From positions 18,786,217 through 18,850,216 of the forward strand of contig NC_046640.1 in assembly GCF_900324485.2 (NCBI RefSeq): a stretch of DNA of 64,000 nt, given 5' to 3'. A model generated the notes under the pieces. The model ran no database searches and was not told where the DNA came from. It saw only the letters and a program-made list of their open reading frames with translations. Below are positions 40,401 to 54,900 of this stretch, piece after piece; position 1 is the first letter of the stretch, and every line of letters begins with the position of its first letter. The position numbers and the translations under genes are program-made. The DNA is from Mastacembelus armatus. Taxonomy: Eukaryota > Chordata > Actinopteri > Synbranchiformes > Mastacembelidae.

Positions 40401-43124
40401 CAGAAAACATTACTTTGCTTCAGATGAACCAAAATAGATACATTGGTGCCACATTAGGTTTATTATTGGTCCAGATTTATAATGCCCATTACGTAGGTGT
40501 CTATGGAAATAAAGTAATTCACTCTTCTAATTCACTACCCTTATCTGTAATTTTGTCTTTATTTTCTAACTAAAACCAACAGAGTGGGTGGTGTGGTCTC
40601 CATTTTGACTCATTCAGAAAGCAAACCACCCCCTTTTGAGCATGCTGGACTTTGAAAAGCCGATGTAGGCAGTTTCTCGCTAAACACTGTGTGTGCATGC
40701 TTGTTTGGAGGAGGAAATGGGTGAATTTATTGTGCATCACAGGACAAATGAGCCATTGTGCCCTTGATTAGTTGCAAAAACAAGATTAAGCATCTATAGC
40801 TATGCTTGTGAAACTATATTTAGGCACAGCACAGCTTTGACAAAAGTGATAATGGAAACATGATAAAAGGTTCAAAATTACACGGGTAACATGCTGGTGT
40901 TAAGCAGGTGCAATGTAAACCAAGCCCACTTTATTAGTTCAGCATGCTATCACTTACCACTTAGCATTGACCTCACCACAGCTGAGGCTATTAGGAAAGC
41001 AATTAGCTTTGCAGGTATTTGCCCATAAACCAAAATTTTGAACAATTGCACATGATGACAGGATTTGACAGCTGTTACAATACAGCATATTGTCTGGAAA
41101 CTGAATGTTTATAAAATATTTTGTAATAAACCCTCTGGTAGAAGTTGAGGTATTTAAAGGAATGAACATATAGACTGCTAAGGTCAGGGGCTCACCAAAG
41201 GCCTTAGGAATAATCCTCTGAAGACTGTGAATGTCATTAATATCTTTTTTTTTTTTTTGGACGTTTCACACAGGATCAAAGTGAATGATCAACCAACAGA
41301 GACATTGCAATCTATTTAACCATATCCTCAGCACAGTTTAAAATGTATAAAGACTAAATATTTAACAGCAGACTAAAGAACAGAACAAACTGTTTCTATT
41401 CCCTAACACCCCTGTAGTGTGTGCACAAAAACACACCTTGTTCTAGTTTTTAAGAAGCTACCATCCAGACTGCTCTGCCCAGCAGTTTGTAATTACTTCA
41501 GGACTTTCACAAGACAGAAACAGGATCAGTATTTCCAATACTGTCCTGACCCAGATTCACCGAAAGTGTCACAGAGCAGAGCGATGGGTGGAAAGCGTGC
41601 GTGACACTGCAGTGTGACGGCCGCCAAGGAAGCCATGGTAGTCTGAGTATCAGTTTTCTCATAATAATAGGATTATTTGACCTTTGTAAGTGCTGCTGTT
41701 AGATCTGTTTTCACTAATGCCGTGTGACCACTGCAGCTTTTCAGAGGACAAGGATATATACTGTACATTTAGTTAGTGTGCATGATAAGATAACGCATGT
41801 AAGATATAACAAGCCATTTTGTTGTGTGTGAACATTTGTGGTGAAGTGACAAGAGTCCAGACATCACACTTCAGATTTTTCACACTTTCTTTATCAGAAT
41901 GGTCATATTTACTGGGAATGACTTTTTCAGTGTTATGTTTTCTTAACAGGACTTACTCGGGCTGTTTAGACAGCAGTGGAAACATGCATTGAGGAAAACA
42001 TTCAGCTGAAATATATTGAATGTAAAATTTCATTGGCTATGATTATCATTAAATGTTGGGTGGTGAATTTGTGTGTGCTGTGTATCTTTACATCACCAAC
42101 ATGACTGCTGCAGTACAGTTACTATGTTGTCAGGCTGGTAAATGGGTTAAGATAGGAGATGCCAGAGCAGATGTGGATGTGAAGTGTACTATGGGGACAG
42201 AGACCAAAGCCCAGCTAATACTTCATACCCAGTGAGTTATTTAAAGGCCGCCTGACTGCAGCAGGACAAAGTGGGCCAGGCTCAACCACACTCAGGACTT
42301 CAGCTGCAGCAATCACCTTTTAAATGATCAGTGCACAATCTTCTGATTCATTTAAAGTGTTAAATCCTGTGCGGGATATAACACATCCCTCAGAGCACAA
42401 GGTGCTCAAAGATCAGTCAGACAGGAGCATAGCTGGTTCTGACAGGACACTCAGGATCAGGAGCATGGCAAGTACTCAATTTATACAACTGCTAATTCAT
42501 TCTCACCAGCACTTTGGTGTTCATGCTCACTTTCTCTGCTTTTCTGGAGTTTTGGTTCATTATTCTATTATCTAAACATATCCCTATAGACTCTCATTTA
42601 TATACAATACTTGTTGTGGTACTGGTTTCAATTGGGTAGTGCCATGGACCGGATTCTTATTTAATGCCCACATCTTTTACTGGTGCAGCAGAGGTATCAT
42701 AAGGTACCTGTGCAGTTCAGCTTTAACAGCTTCAACCATTTCATGAATGACAAAAAAAACATATAACAATAAAGTCAGCTTTACAAACATTAAGGATTTA
42801 TACTCAACGTGCACAACAATCTGAGCAAAGTAGTCTGTGCCAACTCAAATGTCTGAAATATTAGAGAAAGCATTTTATTGTTCCACTGACACTCACTGAA
42901 ATCTTGACATTCAGTTACTTCATAGTTATTATATCGAAACTGCTATGTTTCCAAGAAAGAAATCTTAGCTGCACATACACAAGATATAGGACGGTGTTAG
43001 GGAGCTGTTCACCTGCCACCCTGCTCCAGTTAGGGAATAAGGTCCAGAGCAACCTAATCAACTTCCTGCCTCATAATAATAAAGTACTCCCACCTGGTGA
43101 AATAACACAGGGAGACCATATTAG

Positions 43125-43181
43125 TGCCACACGAAAAAGGACCGGAGGTTGAATCCAGATCCCTCGTGCTGTGAGGCGACA
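43125..43181 (-). mobile_element. Decayed tRNA-like SINE fragment
   Basis: The reverse complement reads GTCGCCTCACAGCACGAGGG, then TCTGGATTCAACCTCCGGTCC. It aligns with the element at 10556-10671 around its B-box region. Only a short, mutated piece remains. Confidence 0.5.
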
Positions 43182-43360
43182 TCTGCACTTCATCAATAAC
43201 ATTAATTAAACTTTTCATATACAGTATACTGCCTCATACAGGCAGATGGCAGCTTTGTTTCTTGTGTAACATAAAGGCAACTTTGCAAGAAATGGCAGTG
43301 CACTAATGTAAATATCTGCTTCTCACTTACTGCTGAAAAAATAAATATATTTTATATTAT

Positions 43361-43485
43361 ATACTATATTGTACATAGTGTGAATATACTATATTGTACA
43401 TAGTGTGAATATACTATATTGTACATAGTGTGTATATACTATATTGTACACAGTGTGTATATACTATATTGTACACAGTGTGTTT
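43361..43485. repeat. 25-bp minisatellite, five copies
   Basis: Five head-to-tail units of 25 bp begin ATACTATATTGTACA. Copies 1-2 are identical (TACATAGTGTGAAT ending), copy 3 changes the last bases, and copies 4-5 share TACACAG. The gradient of variants suggests stepwise tandem duplication. Confidence 0.95.
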
Positions 43486-43774
43486 AAAGTTTGTTGTTGC
43501 TGTTTTTATTAAGTGATTAATACAGATCATGTTTTTTTCAAACATGACAATATCTAATAGAAATTCGCTTCACTTCTGCATTTGCACCCACCATGCTGTC
43601 CATGAGGCTGGTGTTTCCAACCTGATGCTGATGCCAAATTTATATTTGTCTCAGATGAACAACATACATTTATCCATTGTCATGGAAACACTGACAAGTT
43701 TGAGTTTGAGCAAACAAGTTGCATGTAGGCCATGTGCCTCTGGACCTGACTCTGTTCCACTGTGATCCAAATCA

Positions 43775-43907
43775 TTCATCCATTTTCTTTATCATTTAGT
43801 CCAGTTCAGGGCCATGGACACAGCTGGAGCCAATCACAGCTGACACTGGGTGAGAGGCGGGGTTCACCCTGGACTAATCACCTGTCTGTCACAGGGCTGT
43901 GATCTAA
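43775..43907 (-). mobile_element. LINE2-type 3' tail fragment, reverse orientation
   Basis: Read on the plus strand it starts ATTCATCCATTTTCTTTATC, then GGAGCCAATCACAGCTGACA, GGGTGAGAGGCGGGGTTCAC and CCTGGACTAATCACCTGTC. This is the reverse complement of the standard fish L2 3' end, the same family as 21523-21618. It is diverged and 5'-truncated. Confidence 0.85.
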
Positions 43908-45946
43908 ATCACACTAAGAAAAACAGTTTGCACAGATACAAACACAGACCTGTGTCACATGTGAGAGGAAAACAGTCCTCTCAGATGCAGTGTAAACACA
44001 GCTGAGGTGGGGAAGTTGGCTGCACTCGCTGATCAGAGCAGCTCTGGTGCTGGTTGCAGTAATTGATCTTTGCATGACTAAATGGGCCACTTATTTTTAC
44101 AGCCTGAGCAGGTGCATCTGGGTGCTGGTGTTTCTACATCAGCCGCTGATCAGTCATGAGGACCAGGAGCATTTGTGGGGCAGTTCAACTTTGAACAAGC
44201 CCTGCAGGTGCACATACACACAGCACAACAAACACAAACACTACTTTATACAGAAACAAACTGAAGCAAGGTTGTATTCTCCAAAAAGAATCATTTTCTG
44301 TGTTCTAACATTTACAAAACAATTTAAATGTAATATTTCACTGAAGTCTTTGGATAATAAAGTATCAAGATCATTTCCCCTTATGTCCTTTTTGTGCTTG
44401 AGAATGAAAAATCCTACCTGTTTGGTTTTTCAGAGAACAAATCCCAAACTGATAATTGTGTTGTTTAAATTGTCACAGCAAACCAGAAAACCTCACAGGT
44501 GTAGAATTACCCACCATGGACCATGAACATTAAAGAATCAGCTTTGAACTTTCCAAGTATCAGCTCAGATTCGTGTAGTTTCACATGCAGGAGTCACAGT
44601 GAAGAAAAGATAAGTGCTGTGCTTAATGAGGTGCGATGTTCCTCTTTAGGAATATGACTCCAGGGAACAGAGTAACATTGAGATTAGGGGTGCAAGGAAA
44701 CTGAGAGCTATGATTTAGAATTTACACAGAATTCAGATGTGGTGATTTACTGTAATGGATCAATATTTCTATAGAATAAAGCTAAAAAGACTAAAGGAAG
44801 AAAAACATAAAATAAACATTTTGCCTCAATCAAGTGAAACAAGTTGTAAGTTAGTTGTATCTCTCAACAATGTCAGACATGTTGATTAAATGTCAGCAAG
44901 ATGTTCATAAAAGGCAGTTTGAAGCAATGATAGTCAAAAGGATGTTTTAATATAGGAGGAGCAATAATAAAGGATCACTGAAAACAAATACCTCCCTGAC
45001 TCTTCTCCCTCTGTGTGACAGGTGGTACGATGTCGGAGGACGTGCTGATTCTGTGCAGACGTGATGCTCCACTAATAAGGAACACTATGTGTGTCCCATG
45101 TGATTGTTGAGCAGACATTAGTGGCTCTTGGAAGTTTTTTTAAGCTGACTTTAAGTCCTATTATGTTCCAACCCACACGCACTATTTACACCAGCTCCTT
45201 GTCTGACTTTATTTTAGAGTGTGAGAAGATGAAGTGAGAGGATGTCAGATTTGCATTCAGAGCTTGTTGTCTTTGGTTACCAGGCAAATAAGATACAAAT
45301 GCACTGTACATGTACTTGTATTATTTTAATCTCTGTGTTTATATAACTGAATACATTCTAGTACAGCAGCTTTATACATTTTGACCTCCCTAAAATTCTT
45401 CATTTTATTTTGCAGCTTTGATATTTTTGGTCATAAAACGGCTCAATGTCTGCAGCAACAGATTCTAAGATTTAACAACAACAGATAGACAGGAACAGAC
45501 ACCTCATCTGTTTCCAAAGTCTCTGTTGCCTCTACTGGGGCAATAAATATTTTATTTCACTACATCTAGTGGTCCAACATGTTAACAATAATTATATAAC
45601 TGATGCAACACATTGTGCAATTTTTAAATGAAAAAGGAAAGGTGTGTGTGTTTGCAGTATACTAAGATGTACACCAACACATAAATATTGCCTGTCTGTG
45701 ACTGCTCTGTTATATTTTAAATCTTTAGAAATATGTATCTAGAAAAGCCAATGTTTGGTGCTCCCTCTAGTGGTACTCCTCTTACGCACACACACAAACA
45801 CACAAAATTAAATAGAGCTTTTCCAAAGGACATAGCACATCAGCAACAAGCCAACGTATAAAAATGTACTGTAACAACAAATGTTATACATAATGCACAG
45901 AAATACATAACCTGGCTTTAAACTGCACCTTCTTATCGTCTTTGGA

Positions 45947-48900
45947 TCAGAATGAGTCAAACAGCTTCATTCTTTCTTGAACAGAAAGGCCCTCTTTTAA
46001 ACTCTGCAGCCGAACACACATAAACATGAAAAACAAGAGATAAAAAAGAATAAAGGTTCTTAGTTAGTATGACTACAAACACTACTGCAAAATAAAGGCA
46101 TTCTGCACTAAACAGTAGATAAGACTGAAGCCTTTAAAACACAAAAGCTTAACCACAAGTGAAGCTACAGCTCTGTCTTATAAAGATATTGCCACTTGTT
46201 TATTGGAAGCATGTGTTTTTTACACCCTGCAGTGCTTGTGTGTTTGACAAGAGTTACTCTCAGGTGTGTTTACATTTTTTTGTGCTACATAGCTTGACAT
46301 TTTGATAAAACCCTAACGCTAACATGTCTGTTGAAACTGTGCATGTTTTTGATTTAGATGTACAGATATGGATGCACTTCTGTATTTACCAGGTCTGTGA
46401 ATTTTACCTTTGATCTCACTCCTCTGATCTGACGTGTGAGGGCTGATTTCTCAGTTTTCTTCAGAAAAGCAGCATCACTTGTGTTTGTCAAGTCCTCTGA
46501 GAAAACGAAGAGAGAAAAGACACAGAGGGAATTGAAGGAACACATTGACATTCTTAGAAATACACTTCTTGAGAAGAATTGGATGAGGAGACTGATATGA
46601 GACCTATGCTAAGCTAAATTAACTGACTGTTCACTATAGCTTTATACAGGTGAAACAATTCTTCTCATCGTACACAGCAAGAATGAGTCCATTTCTCAAA
46701 ATGATCAAACTATGCCTTTAAGTTGCGTTTAAACATGAATTTATGTATATGTTTAAGAATAACATCAGTCTTTACATCAAAATAGGAAGAAGTATTAACC
46801 AGCCAATGAGAGAAATGTTAATTGTATGTGTGAGAAGAAATCTTCTTTAGCTACTGTTAAATTTATAGTGTAGACAAAGCAAAAAGTTTCTCGCTGAGGT
46901 GCAGCTCTGACCTGCAGCTCTGCTTGGAGACCAAGTAGCGAACTTAAAATCTTCGCTGAGTTTGTTGACATCCTGATGCGGTTTACCCTGGCTGTCCATA
47001 TATAGAGCCTTCAGCTTGTTCTGAGCGTATATTTTGTCCTGTTACACACACACACACACACACGTCAGTCTAAAAATGAGATTTTCACTTAGAAGTCATT
47101 ATGTGATACATTATATTAAATTGGACAATGTTCCTAATGACAAACATCTTCTTGCTTTTTTAATTTATCTTCAATTTCTGTAAATACAAATAAAGTTTTA
47201 TAATGTTTTGCCTATGAAGAGTCTTGACAATATGTAACGTCTTCAGGGATCTCCCCAGAGGTTTAGACAGATTTAATACCATGCGAGCAATCTTCAGCTC
47301 TTCCCTCAGAGAACGAGCTTCCTGCCTGAGAAACTGCATTTCTGCCTCCCTCGCCCGCAGAATCACCTGAAAGTACAGGAAGTTAAATAATAATTTCTCT
47401 CAGAGAGAAACTTTTAAGTGGCATGTACCAAACATAACATCTCAACTCTGTTTTCCAGGCACTAACCTCCATTTCATAGAAGTCATTTAGTTGTGGGGTC
47501 ACATGTGATGGTTCCCCATTAAATGAGCAATGATGGTGAGACATTTCATCTGTCTGTCTCTTAAAGGATGACAGGAAAATGTTATGAATGGCTTTAGAAG
47601 AACAGACACACTGTCCAAAAAAACCTTTGTGAGGAGAAAATGTTTATACCTGCTTCTTTTTGAGCTCCTGATTTTCTTTTTGGTACTGCATCGAGGACTT
47701 TCGCTCATCCTGCAGCTCTTGACTCAGCTTAGAGTGTTCCAGGCATTTCTGAGTGTGCTGAACCGACAACACCTCCAGCTCCTTGTGCAATAACTGGATC
47801 TCCTTCCTGCAATGGTAAAGCAGAGGCGGAGATTATACACACTTAAGTGAGCAGAGTTTTTTGAGGGAGAAGTGATGCTATAAAAATCTGGTATGATGGA
47901 CTGAGGAAACACAACTAGCACAGGCTTAGCGGCTCACTCTTCCTTGGAAAAACTGACCATTTTGAGATTAAATTAAACTGGAGATTTCCTTGTAAATATA
48001 GATTTGATTGAAAACAGTGACCAGGCGTCATTTTAGAACAGGTAAATATTATAAATTGTACATGACATTATTATCTTTGCAACCAGTCTGTGTAAAAAAA
48101 AAAAAAAAAAATTACTCTAATTCAGAATACATCATTTTACTTTAATGCACAACTATGTCCATGTCACTGTCTGAGCTGACGCACCTGCAGCCAATCTATG
48201 GTGTTATAGTGACACAAAACTGTCTGATGCCTATATTCATGGGGAATTTCACCTGGGCAAAAGACATTTGATCTGTAGCTATTCTTATGATTTGTATCCT
48301 ATTATGGCAAATATGCACCTGCCGCATATGATCTACACTTTAAGTTTATTATACAGCCAATAACACAGACCTGTGGTAAATATTGCTGTAAAGAAGTAAG
48401 ACATATTTAACTTTTCATCCGTAGTTTCAGCGCAGAAGAAAAAACAAAGAGTGAAAGCAGAAACTCACTCATATTCAATGTGCAGCTGCATGATGTCAGC
48501 ACTCTCCCTGGTGTGCTGTGTCTCTCTGCATTTCTCCAGCTCCTTCTTATGTGCTCTCCTCATTGCTACAATGGCTGTAAAAAGATATGAGATATGACAA
48601 ATCCAAAATACATTATTATTTACCACTGTTAACATGATTTCTGTTAAACTTCATGGTGAACAATGTTTCTGGTTCACTAAATTCTCTTGTTTTCCCTTTG
48701 ACTACCTGATTATTAAATAAAAATAAATAATAATAATAAATAAATATTTGTCACATTCATTAAACTAAGACAATTAAATTAATGTTTCTGAACAGATGTC
48801 CTTTGCTTGCTAATGTAAACTAAACACTGTTGAGTGTCAGTGAATTTAAATAGTGTAAAAACCAAACAATGAAAAAAGCTAATTATAGTGAAACTATTTT

Positions 48901-51900
48901 TTGGACTTAATGTGTCTGTAGTACTTTTATTTCTCTATAGTTCATTGCAGAAAAACCTCTACCTGCCATCGTGGCAGCTGTCTCCTCCTGCAGCACTTGG
49001 TCTTTCTCTTTCAGAAGAGCAGCCACCTCCATCTGATGCTGCTGCTGGAGATCACTTATCAGCTTCCTGTGCATTTCCTCCATAGCAGTGAAACCCTGGT
49101 CACAGGAAGCCTATATTCAAATTTAGAATAAAGTTCTTTAGTGATTCATGCATTAACAGAAATGGAGAATATATCTAGTGGATGTGTGTTGGAGGTTTTG
49201 CTTTTTGATGTCACACTCCAACAAAAAACAAAAAGTATGTTATAATCATTTAAGTTCATGCTAAAGAAAGATATAAGGTCTTTCCTACCTGAAGGTTTTC
49301 AAGCTCTTTCTGGTAAGACTCTCTCACTGCCATTGCATTGCCGTTTATTGTTTGATTTCCAAGCCGTTTTTTTGTTTTTCTCTCTTCTGATGTGGAGGGG
49401 TTACTTTCAATGAAAGAAGACTTTGTATAGTAACTGAGCAGGTGTTTCATCTCTTCTTCATGGATCTGTTGCAACTCCCTAATCTTCTCTTGATACTCTG
49501 TTTCCAGTTTTTTCATACGTTCCTCATGATAGTCCTCAATCCTCTGAATGTCCTCTAGGAGGTTCTGGTTCCCATTCTCTACAGATATTATCCTTTGCTC
49601 TGCTCGCTCTAGTTCTTCTCTTAACACGCTGTTGTTCTCTTGAAGCTGACATAAGGTGTGATTTAAGGCCTCTTGCTCATCAATTAGTGTGACTTCTCGC
49701 TCTTTGCACGAGGCCTGTAGTTGCTTCTGCAACGTTTCACTTTGCTGAAATTGCTGCTCTAAATCCAAACACAGCCTGTCTGACAAATAAATTAACTTTG
49801 CATGCTCCTGCATCCAATTTAAGTCTACTGCAAAATCATTTTTCTCACCATAGTCCACACCACCCTCATCAGAGATTCCCTGGCAGAGTTGGCGTAAGAA
49901 TTCAGCCCTTCTCTGCAGCCGGGATATAAGTCTCTCTAACCAGTCTGGCTGTTTCTTTGCCTCAACCTCATTGTCACCAGTTTGGTTCTTTTCAACTGGT
50001 TTTGCAGATTCTTCTAAACCCCTGCCCTCAAGCTGCACTTGCTCCTCATATGGGGCCAACTCTGGGGGACTGATATCTGCCAGATCCTTTCTTTCTTGAT
50101 TATTGACTTGAGTGACACTTCCATACTGCTGCTGACATTTTATAGACACATAAATGAGCTCAGCGTCAGCACACACTCTACCTATGGCACTTTCTACAGA
50201 TTCATCACTATCACATTCTTCCCTGCTAGTTCCATTTTCTGTTTTCAAGGCTATTCTTTGGGAGATTATGCTTTTGTAACGGTGGGCCATGTCCCCCTCA
50301 TTATCTGGAGGGACTAAGTCTAGTTGTCTAACACTATGTTGACTCTGAAGAACAGAAACCATCTTTTCTACCACAAATAGTTCCATCATTAAACACCTTC
50401 CAACACTTTCCCTGTCATCCCCTGAGTATAACATATTATTGAATGTAGTTTTAGCTGCAGCTAATGACTCATCATTGAGGATTTTATTCACTCCTCTGCT
50501 GGCATTGTGTGATTCATGCTGTTGTTTCTCTGCCTCTTTCTCTCCCTGTTGAAGACAGGCAGCAACAGTGGCTAGTTGCTTCTCAAAGTCTGAAATATTA
50601 ATCGGAGTGTTATGAAGCCTCTCTCTGCAGGCTTGGATGATGTTCAGAGCAACATGAAACCTTCCAACCAACATCCTGCAGCGGTTCTCTGTCTCCTGGG
50701 CGAAGCGTTGGCTCTGTTTGGCCTGACTGTGAAGCAGCAGACTGAGGTGCTGGGCGGTGGCTCTGCTCTGAGTGAGCTGGGAACAAAGGTGGGGGTCCTG
50801 GCAGCTGGTGTGACCTTGGTGTTCTTCCAATCTTTGGGTGATGTCTCTTAGTTTCTCCTCTGTCACATAAAGCTTAGATTCAAGTAACTGGATCACAGAC
50901 ATGAACCTTTCTGGGTCATCTCCTGCAGTGACAATGTACTGGTATGATGGGTCAACCGAACGAGACCGGGTTCTTGTATGTTCATGGGAATGGTTACCAT
51001 TTATCTGAGCAACATCTGTTGTATTTGGACTGGTAAACACTTGGTCATTGTCTACTGCCTTTGGCCTATGGTCATTTATAGCAAGAGGGCCATCTGATTG
51101 GCATCGTCTCTCACTATGAGTGAGCTCTGATGACTTGTCCTTCAGTGGAGAAGAGACACAGGTGCTCACTTTCAGCACTTCATTCAGTTTCTGTTCTGTC
51201 TCCTCCAGGCTATTGCCCAAGACTTCCATCTTCAACAAAACTTCACTCAGCTCTTGCTCCTTCTGGTCAAGTAGCTTCTCATAGCCTTCTTGTATATCCT
51301 GTATTTCAGACTCCCTTTGCTGCACTTTCCCCAAAGCCACCTGCAGTTCCTCACACACTCTCTCATATGAGTGTTCAATATTGTAATATTGTGTCTCTTC
51401 TGTTTTCAAGCGGTTCTGCAGACGACCCACCTCAGCATCTGACTCAGATAACTGATTCTGCAGCTCTTGACGGTGACCGTCGAGCTGCTCCCTTTCCTCC
51501 TGAAGTTTCTGTACAGCAGATACTGTACGTGCCAGCTCCTCCTGAAGCTGATGTTGAGCCTCCTCAATGTCTCTGGTCCAGGTCTGATTCTTATTCAGGC
51601 TGTCCAATCGCTGCTCAGCCATGTCCAGTCTCTCCTGAAGGTCTTGTGAATGTTGCTCAGCCTGTGCCAGGTTTGCAGTCAAGCTCCTCCGTTCTCTGTC
51701 CTGACTTGCTTGAAGGAGCATTAGGTGCTTCTGCAGACGAGCCTCTTTTTGTGCCTGTGCTTCCTTGTTGGCATGAAGTTGAGTTTTCATTTCCTGAAGA
51801 TGTTTCTGCAAGTTACTAGCCTCTTGCTGGAGATCATGGTAATTCTGTAACTCCTGTTGCTGCTGAGTCAAGCGCAGCTCAGCCTCCTTCCTCTGCTCCT

Positions 51901-54900
51901 CACTGATGCTAAGCTGAGACTTCAGCGAGGCCACACGATGGTCCCACTCCATCTGCTGCTCATGGAACCGATGGCGATCTTGTTCTAGATGAGTTTGTGC
52001 AAGTGCTGTGGCATCACCTGTGACCAGTAACTGTGCTTGTTGAGCTAAAAGATCTACTCTTCGCATGAGTTCAGCCTCTCTGGCTTCTTCTTCTCTCCTC
52101 CTGTGGGCCTCCAGCTCAGTGCGGAGGTCGTGGTTTATTTTCTGTAGTCTCTGTAAAGTCAGAGCCTGCTCTGAAGATGAGCTGGAGTTTGAAGGAAGCT
52201 CATTCTACAGGACAACAGTGAGAGTTCATTAGGACAAACTGCACAGTATAACAACAAATCATACTTTATTTTAAAATAGACTATAAACTTGACTTTTTAT
52301 GTTTTACTAAATGAAAGTGGGTCTTTTCACACAATGGTACAGGTCAGGGGAGCATCTTCTGTGTTATACCTGTGGATGAATCTTGTCTCTTGAATGACCC
52401 TCTCTCTCTTGCTGTAGGTCATCCTGCAGATTCCTGTTTAACTGCTGCAGTCGAGACACTTCTTTTTGTATTTGTTCCAGCTGTGGAGAAACATTAACAA
52501 ACTCTCACTTTAAATCTCACTTTGTGTTTTATGTGTTTATGTGAACAAACTTTGTGCCCCTGTAATTTTCAGTGTTTCTTTCAAGGTTGCATGGTTTGTT
52601 ATTTGCCGCCTGTGACACTTTATTCATTTGGTTTGTTTTACTAAACACACACAAAAACATAATCTCACCTCTTTGACTAGTTGCCCAGTTTGTTGGTCAT
52701 GTGGCAGTGTTTTCTTGACTGTTGTGCCCTCAGGGGTGGAGTTTATTGATACCTCACTTTGCTGTATATTTTCCTTTTGCCGCAAACTCAGCTCAGTTTC
52801 AGTCTGCATTTGTTCAGCAAAAGAATCATTATTTGACAGCAATGCTGTGGAGGTAGAGTTGTCGCTTAGTGCTCCTTCAACACACGGTGATGGATCTGTC
52901 ACACCTGATACAGAAAGGCCTCACATTAAAACACTAATAGGCTGCATTTCTCCTCCTATCTTATTTTTCTCAGTTTTTTTAATAACTCACCAGTTTGTGT
53001 GGTTTCAATAAGAGGTGGACACTGATGACAGGACACAGCTTCACCCCCCTCCACCTGGACTGCAAGATTGATGGGAGATGGATCAGAGGAGCCAGGGAGA
53101 GAGACTGGGCGAAGAAATGATGCAGAGTTTTCGTCAGCAGATCTTTGCTCTCTTTCTGGCTGCGGTTTGTTATCCTGTTCCTGCTGTTGATGTGTATATT
53201 CTGTCCAGCTGCTGATTTTGTGCTCTTGTAAACAGCTGTTTAGATTTTCCACTTTCCACACAACCTCAGCTGAATCTGAATCTGGTTGCTGTGATTTCTG
53301 TTCTGAAAGGGGGCTGTGAAAAATACAAAAGGAACTTCTTTACACAAAGGCAGTAAGTTGGCTTTTTAAGAGGTAAGATAATGAGAAGCCTCAATAATTA
53401 AAAAAATAAAATTAGAATAATATTGGTTATCAATAATATAGTAGATACCATGAAATCTAGAACAGTGACACTAATTGTGCACCATTTTTGATAGTTACAC
53501 CAGAAATTAAACAACTCTAGTTACCTGGTGACATCAGGTATAAGACCAGGCCTCACATTCATCAAAACTGCTTGGACCCAGTTGCGCCTCATCCCAGAGG
53601 TTGTTGCACAAAGTGTGTGCACACCATCTGTGGTCTGTGGAAACAGAAATATTAGTCATTATGATATTATATAATAAATACAAATACAAATACAAATACA
53701 ATTGCTGTGAATTGAGTGACAAGACAAAGAATACTTGTACACAACTATTACACAAGAAAAGTAGGAAAACATTAACACTGAAGAAGCCTTTTTTTATTTA
53801 TTACAAACACATTTCTAAAGAAAGTTTTTGTGTTTCAAAGGTTTGTTTTTTAAATGTTTGGACACTGTGACTGTCTTCAGATGCTTTGACGGTCAAGAAT
53901 TTAAAATCTCTTCATCTCTCTGGTGCTTCATTTGAAATTGACTAGATAAGTATATGTTAAATTATCATCTTCATGCAATAATTAGAATAGTAAGAGTAAT
54001 AATAATATGCTTGGGTCCTTTGATGCATTTCATTTCCCTCTAACAGGTCTCCCACCAGCCCCATGTCTATCAGATGACCACAAAGTCTATGGAAACATTC
54101 ATCTACTATACAAAGTGTCTGGATCGTGAGAACAGTATTTATTGTGAAGTAGTCATATAATCAACAATACATAGTCACTACCTGATATCTCTGGCCTCAA
54201 TTATAGCATCAGCAGGGAAAGGTCAAAAACTGTGGACCACTTACACATATAATCATAAAAAAGTACTTGTTTTTTTACTTTCTTGCAGTGATGATGACAT
54301 CCTGTATTGGACACCAAAGAAGAGGAAAACTCAGAGAAGCTGCCTCGTTTCTTTTTCTTGGTATTATCACCATGACACTGGTCTTTGTTGTCTCTAAAAT
54401 AAAAATAGAAGGGTCAAAACCTGCTATCAGTGATTGCAGATCACCACGACGTATTTGAAATATAGTACAATAACAGCATTTCAAAGAGAAGCCATTAAAT
54501 GAAAAATCCAGGACTCTGAAATTCTCAAAAAAACCTTAAAAACGACAACAAACCTGATTTCTTCCTGAGAGCATGGCAGCTGGCCAGAATCCTGTACGTT
54601 CTTTTCTGTGGTTTGTCCTTTTTCTACTTGTAAATTTGGAACTGCACAGTCTGAATCCGTTTCAGAGACAAAGAAATAGCAGCCATATATGAAATAACTT
54701 GACAAGATTATTAGTGGTTATTATTTTCTTATGATATCCTCTTTTTTTATTTTACAACTTCTATGTTGTGGTGGACAATCAAAATGAATATTTAGCACAG
54801 TAAAAATAAACCAACACATTTTCATTAACAAACAGACCTATTGAATAAGAAATACTATTCAAAAATCATAAATAAAACATGAATAAGATTACCGTCTCCA

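Larger units (their letters stand above)
37423..45946. other. Gene-poor gap upstream of kcnj12, with its probable noncoding exon
   Basis: A minus-strand acceptor near 37530 and a donor at about 39662 (GGATACACG, then gtaagt) suggest a kcnj12 5'UTR exon in 39.66-40.0 kb. A TATATAC on the minus strand near 40045 could be its TATA box. The rest holds decayed SINE and LINE2 pieces and a 25-bp minisatellite. I see no other coding exon; the 159-codon frame at 44047-44526 looks accidental. Part of the right side is 3'UTR of the next gene. Confidence 0.45.

Noticed and set aside
43361-43485. Regular repeats that might suggest a CRISPR-like array
   Set aside because: The 25-bp units are directly adjacent with no spacers, in a vertebrate genome; it is a minisatellite.
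44047-44526. 159-codon open frame on the plus strand in the gene-poor gap
   Set aside because: No domain, no splice context and no coding-like composition that I can see; likely chance or old repeat sequence.
51130-51819. 229-codon open frame on the plus strand
   Set aside because: It is antisense to the large coiled-coil exon of the mprip-type gene and mirrors its codon bias; there is no independent support.
54003-54125. Minus-strand open stretch that might be a missing PH exon
   Set aside because: The readable frame (LIDMGLVGDLLEG) has no PH pattern and lacks a suitable donor and acceptor in phase; it may be old repeat sequence.
54267-54458. Plus-strand open frame with a hydrophobic segment (FLFLGIITMTLVFVV)
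   Set aside because: It overlaps the better-supported minus-strand exon at 54279-54393; the plus-strand acceptor-like signal is the reverse of that exon's A-rich donor side.
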